Shown: piece after piece, positions 60,491-64,000 of the stretch
How the letters are laid out: each line of letters begins with the position of its first letter
Position numbering within the stretch: position 1 is the stretch's first letter
Notes under the pieces: generated by a model
Database searches by the model: none
What the model saw: only the letters and a program-made list of their open reading frames with translations
Told to the model about the DNA's origin: nothing
From: Pseudooceanicola sediminis
Lineage (GTDB): Bacteria; Pseudomonadota; Alphaproteobacteria; Rhodobacterales; Rhodobacteraceae
DNA length: 64,000 bases
Assembly: GCF_003575965.1 (NCBI RefSeq)
Contig: NZ_QWJJ01000008.1
Span: 62,001 to 126,000, forward strand
Direction of reading: 5' to 3'
Program-made: the position numbers and the translations under genes

Positions 60491-62560
60491 ATGTTTACGG
60501 TTCTGTCATGCGTTGTTTATGCTCATAATATCTGGCTGGTCCTGTTGGCCGCCGTGCTGTGCCTGTCGGGGTCCTGGGTGACCGCACGACTGTTTCGGCG
60601 CGCCGGCCAGACCACTGGAATGCTGCGTGTCGGATGGCATTTCCTGACGGCCCTGGCCGCTGGCGTTGCCATATGGTGTACACATTTCGTGGCGATGCTG
60701 GGGTTTTACGCAGGCACGCCCGTCGGGTTCAATCCCAGCCTGACCATCCTGTCGCTGCTGATTGCGGTGATCGGCAGCAGCCTTGGCTTCGTGCTGGGGG
60801 GCAGCCGCCTGTTCAAATTTGCGCCCGCCGTCGGCGGCGCCGTGGTGGGCCTGGCGATCGCGGCGATGCATTATACCGGCATGATCGCCTATCGCGTGCA
60901 GGGCATCGTCACCTGGGACCAGCGCTATCTTGTCGCCTCGATCCTGCTGGCGGTCGGGTTTTCGGCATTGGCACTGCAGCTGGGCACGCGCAAGGGCAAA
61001 TACGCAAACGACATTCTGGCAGGCGTCCTGGCCTTTGCCATCGTGGCGCTGCATTTCACCGGGATGACCGCGTTCAACGTCGCCCCGCTGGAAATCGACG
61101 GGGCCTATTCCGACCCGGAGGCGTTTCGCGCCCTGGCGCTGGCTGTCACCGGGATGGCCGCCCTGATCGTCGCCGCCGGGCTGGCCAGCTATCTGATCGA
61201 CGACAAGACGCGCACCGAAAACATCGAGATGCTGCGCCAGATGGCAACCACGGATGCGCTGACCGCCCTGCCGAACCGGCAGGGGTTCGAAGCCCGGCTG
61301 GAATTCGAATTGTCGCTGGCCGCGGAGCAGCGGCACAAACTGGCGCTGGCGCGGATCGACCTGACCCGGTTCAAGGAAATCAACGATCTGCGCGGGCACA
61401 AGGTGGGTGACAGCGTGCTGCGCAATCTGGGTCAGCGCATTTCCGACCTGCTGCACCAGGAAAACGGAGAGTTCGTGGCGCGGGTCGGGGGCGACGAATT
61501 TGCCGCGATCTTTCGCATGACTGGCGGACGCGACATCGCCACATTCCTGGAAAAGATCGAGCGGGTGATGCATGCGCCCATCCGGCTGGAGGGATCGGAG
61601 ATCCATCCGCGCGCCAGTCTCGGCGTGTCGATCTATCCCGATGACGCGGACGATGCCGAGACGCTGATCTCCAACGCCAACCTGGCGATGTATCGGGCCA
61701 AGTCGGATATCAGCCGGTCCATCTGCTTTTACGAAAAGGACATGGACCAGCGCGTCAAGGAACGCCGGGCCATGTCAGCCGATCTGCGCGATGCCATCGC
61801 GCACGGCCAGCTTTCGGTGGCCTATCAGGTGCAGACCCGCGTTTCGACGGGAGAGACACTGGGCTACGAGGCGCTGCTGCGGTGGGAACATCCCCAGCTC
61901 GGCTTCATCTCGCCCGAGACCTTCATCCCGCTGGCCGAGGAAAGCGGGCTGATCCTGGACCTGGGCGAATGGGTGCTGCGGACCGCCTGCGAAGATGCGG
62001 CGACCTGGACCCAACCCCTGACCGTGGCAGTCAACCTTTCGGCGGTGCAATTCATCCATGCCGACCTGCCAAAGCTGGTCCGCGACGTTCTGGCCGAAAC
62101 CCGGTTGCAGCCAAGCCGCCTGGAACTGGAACTGACCGAGACGGCAGTTTTTTCAGATGGTCATCGCGCGCGGCACCTGATGGAACAGATCAAGCAGACC
62201 GGGGTGAAGGTGGCGCTGGACGATTTCGGCACCGGCTATTCATCGCTGGACACTCTGGTCAGCTTTCCCTTCGACAAGATCAAGATCGACAAGTCGTTCA
62301 TCCAGGAAGCCCACTCCAATCCGCAGACCATCGCGATCATTCGTGCCGTTGTCGCCCTGGGCCGCAGCCTGGGGTTGGCCGTGCTGGCCGAAGGCATCGA
62401 ATCCGAGGAGCAGTTGAACATGCTGCACATGGAGGGGTGCAGCGAAGGGCAAGGTTACCTGCTGGGGCGGCCATCGCCGCTCAAGCAGCTGGTGGCGGAT
62501 GGGGCGATCACCGTGAACCCGCCGCGCACGGCAAGCTCGGGGGTGGCGCGCGCGCATTGA
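60491..62560 (+). CDS. MHYT-GGDEF-EAL cyclic di-GMP signalling protein
   Basis: 689-aa inner-membrane protein. Seven membrane segments (residues 8-240) carry the three MHYT sensor motifs (CTHFVAM 63-69, MHYTGM 126-131, LHFTGM 187-192), thought to bind copper and sense a diatomic gas. Diguanylate cyclase domain 250-415 with intact GGDEF (333-337). Phosphodiesterase domain 430-670 with EAL (460-462), DDFGTGYSS from 577 and Glu634 in LAEGIE. Both catalytic motifs look intact, so it could make and break cyclic di-GMP. GGAG lies five bases before the ATG. Confidence 0.94.
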   Translation: MFTVLSCVVYAHNIWLVLLAAVLCLSGSWVTARLFRRAGQTTGMLRVGWHFLTALAAGVAIWCTHFVAMLGFYAGTPVGFNPSLTILSLLIAVIGSSLGFVLGGSRLFKFAPAVGGAVVGLAIAAMHYTGMIAYRVQGIVTWDQRYLVASILLAVGFSALALQLGTRKGKYANDILAGVLAFAIVALHFTGMTAFNVAPLEIDGAYSDPEAFRALALAVTGMAALIVAAGLASYLIDDKTRTENIEMLRQMATTDALTALPNRQGFEARLEFELSLAAEQRHKLALARIDLTRFKEINDLRGHKVGDSVLRNLGQRISDLLHQENGEFVARVGGDEFAAIFRMTGGRDIATFLEKIERVMHAPIRLEGSEIHPRASLGVSIYPDDADDAETLISNANLAMYRAKSDISRSICFYEKDMDQRVKERRAMSADLRDAIAHGQLSVAYQVQTRVSTGETLGYEALLRWEHPQLGFISPETFIPLAEESGLILDLGEWVLRTACEDAATWTQPLTVAVNLSAVQFIHADLPKLVRDVLAETRLQPSRLELELTETAVFSDGHRARHLMEQIKQTGVKVALDDFGTGYSSLDTLVSFPFDKIKIDKSFIQEAHSNPQTIAIIRAVVALGRSLGLAVLAEGIESEEQLNMLHMEGCSEGQGYLLGRPSPLKQLVADGAITVNPPRTASSGVARAH

Positions 62561-62755
62561 TGCGCGTCGCTGATGCCCCCCTGCCCCCCCCTGCGCACCG
62601 ATCATCCCGCGCGGAAGGCCGGGCATCGGGCGACATCGGGTTCGCCTATGGCGTTTGGGGGTGGTGGTGGCAGTCACATTCAGCTCCGCCCATGGCTGCA
62701 GATCTGAAACAGGCCGGACGCGGGCCTCCTGGCCACGCTCAGGGCCGATCCGGGG

Positions 62756-63658
62756 TCAGGCCAGTTCCGCCAGCAAAAGCTCGACAAACCTTGCCGCCGG
62801 GGGGGACATGCTGCGCCCCCGCCGCGTGAGCACAGAGATGGGACGCGACACGACCGGATCGACCAGCGGGCGGAACACCACCTCGGGGGTATGGATCGCC
62901 TCGGCAAGGCGGCGGGGAAACACGCACAGCCCCATGTCGCAGGCCGCCATCCATTCGGCACTGTAAAGAAATCCGATCTCGTTCACGATATTGGCCCGGG
63001 CCCCGACCGATTTCAGCGTCGCTTCGACCAGTTCGCGCACGCCATAGTCACGACGCGAGGCGATCAGCGGCTGCATGTCCAGTTGCGCCCATCGTACCGT
63101 GTCCTGCGCAGCCAGCGGGTGATCGCGGTGCAGCACCACGTTCAGCGGATCATTGTGCACGGGCTGCCAGTCGAACCGCATGCGGTCGGGGGGCGGCAGG
63201 CCAAGACCGAAATCGACCCGCTCCGTCTCGATAATCGAAAACAGCTGATCGGGGGCGCAATCGTTCATGATGATCAGGATATTCGGGTATTCGGCCTTGT
63301 AGCGTCGCACCACGGCCGGCAGCAGCGCGATGCCCGTGGCAGGCGTGGCCCCGATCCGCACCGTGCCACGTTCGAGCACCTTCAGCTCCCGCACCGCGTG
63401 GTCGAGGGCATCCAGATCACCCAGGATGCGTTCCACGATGCCGATCATCTGCTCCACCGCCTGCGTCGGGGACAGCGAACGGGTGGTGCGATCGAACAGG
63501 CGTGTGTCCATTGCCGCCTCGGCCTGTCCCAGCAGGACGCTGACGGCAGACTGGCTGACGTTCAGCCGCTGCGCCGCCGCCGAGACGCGCCCCGTGGCGT
63601 AGATGGCGTGAATCGCCCGAAGCTGGCGAATGGTCAGGTGCGATATCGACATGATCAT
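62756..63658 (-). CDS. LysR-type transcriptional regulator
   Basis: 300-aa regulator. Helix-turn-helix at residues 5-62 (LTIRQLRAIHAIYATGRVSAAAQRLNVSQSAVSVLLGQAEAAMDTRLFDR), then a co-inducer domain (VRIGATPATGIALLPAVVRRYKAEYPNI). Divergent from the TAXI binding-protein gene, its likely target. Start at 63658 or 63652; neither has a clear ribosome site. Confidence 0.9.
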   Translation of the reverse strand: MIMSISHLTIRQLRAIHAIYATGRVSAAAQRLNVSQSAVSVLLGQAEAAMDTRLFDRTTRSLSPTQAVEQMIGIVERILGDLDALDHAVRELKVLERGTVRIGATPATGIALLPAVVRRYKAEYPNILIIMNDCAPDQLFSIIETERVDFGLGLPPPDRMRFDWQPVHNDPLNVVLHRDHPLAAQDTVRWAQLDMQPLIASRRDYGVRELVEATLKSVGARANIVNEIGFLYSAEWMAACDMGLCVFPRRLAEAIHTPEVVFRPLVDPVVSRPISVLTRRGRSMSPPAARFVELLLAELA

Positions 63659-63690
63659 TCATAAGATTACTGCATAAATAAAGTCTAGCA

Positions 63691-63700
63691 TTTCATGAAA
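63691..63700. promoter_or_regulatory. Palindrome in the LysR/TAXI promoter region
   Basis: TTTCATGAAA, perfect ten-base palindrome in the AT-rich divergent region; candidate LysR site. Confidence 0.35.
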
Positions 63701-63783
63701 ACGGATCACTGACCGGTGCTAGGCTGGTGCTGTCCGGGCCTTCGTGGAGGGTGGCGCGGACGCCATCTCAGGGAGGAGATATC

Positions 63784-64000
63784 ATGTTCGGACGCAAGTT
63801 TGCCATCGGATGCCTGGCGGCATCTGTGCTGGCCTTCGCCACGCCGGTTCTGGCGCAGGGGCGGATCACCATTGGTACGAACCCGCAGGGTACGCTGTAT
63901 TACACCATCGGCGGGGGCATCGCAGCGGCGTTGCAGACGGCCCTGTCGCGCAACGTGACGGTTCAGCCCTATACCGGGTCGTCGGTCTACATTCCGCTGA
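63784..64000 (+). CDS. TAXI-family TRAP transporter binding protein, N-terminal part
   Basis: The first 72 codons are present; the gene runs off the window. Signal peptide MFGRKFAIGCLAASVLAFAT then PVLAQ, followed by ITIGTNPQGTLYYTIGGGIAAALQTAL, the typical start of TAXI solute receptors. A strong GGGAGGAG site precedes the ATG. TRAP membrane subunits are expected downstream outside the window. Confidence 0.85.
   Translation, partial: MFGRKFAIGCLAASVLAFATPVLAQGRITIGTNPQGTLYYTIGGGIAAALQTALSRNVTVQPYTGSSVYIPL

Overview
The window is a GC-rich, gene-dense chromosomal segment of an alphaproteobacterium, most likely a member of the Rhodobacterales (Roseobacter group). The inference rests on gene content: a NAD-linked molybdenum formate dehydrogenase operon, several spermidine-type and sugar-type ABC importers, hydantoinase-type genes, a TAXI-type TRAP binding protein, an imelysin/bacterioferritin iron cluster, and families of short intergenic repeats. 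I saw no rRNA, tRNA, CRISPR array, insertion sequence or phage module.

Layout. (1) 144-9914: a branched-chain-type ABC binding protein and an orphan polytopic membrane protein on the minus strand, then HyuA and HyuB hydantoinase/oxoprolinase subunits, a nitronate monooxygenase and a TetR regulator on the plus strand. (2) 10098-16552, minus strand: an iron-handling cluster (small unknown protein, imelysin, Bfd, bacterioferritin, di-heme oxidoreductase, second imelysin, DUF1513 protein). (3) 17041-24312, minus strand: a formate dehydrogenase operon (LysR, FdsG, FdsB, an inserted DUF4287 gene, FdsA, FdhD/FdsC, FdsD), then hemP at 24649-24810. (4) 25327-32666, plus strand: a PhnM-like hydrolase and a complete Pot-type ABC importer with an oversized permease, followed by a gene of unknown function. 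(5) 32939-36265: TPR protein, PHP phosphoesterase, AidB-like acyl-CoA dehydrogenase. (6) 37002-44131, minus strand: phytase-like protein, MarR regulator, a three-gene metal-type ABC system with a His-rich FtsX-like permease, and alkaline phosphatase. (7) 44513-52531: a second Pot-type importer coupled to a VOC protein and a cytosine-deaminase-like amidohydrolase (minus), divergent from an M24 peptidase and an Asp/Glu racemase-family gene (plus). (8) 53283-60161: a LacI regulator divergent from a sugar catabolism and ribose-type ABC operon. (9) 60491-64000: MHYT-GGDEF-EAL signalling protein, LysR regulator, and the start of a TAXI binding protein cut by the window end.

How the genes work together. 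Most units pair an importer or redox enzyme with its own regulator and catabolic enzymes. Two loci look iron-responsive (iron cluster and hemP, sharing TGACTAA half-sites), and two look phosphate-responsive (alkaline phosphatase and, less surely, the phytase-like gene, with direct half-sites 11 bp apart). Many genes overlap by 4 nt (ATGA or GTGA), indicating translational coupling.

The most unusual signals are not classical genes: five arrays of 11-bp repeats led by ACGTCGGTATC, a nested inverted-repeat element at 36345-36517, REP-like palindromes including an inverted pair around the nitronate monooxygenase, and three operon gaps in which a low-complexity open frame begins at an ATGA overlap with the upstream gene and ends overlapping the start of the downstream gene.
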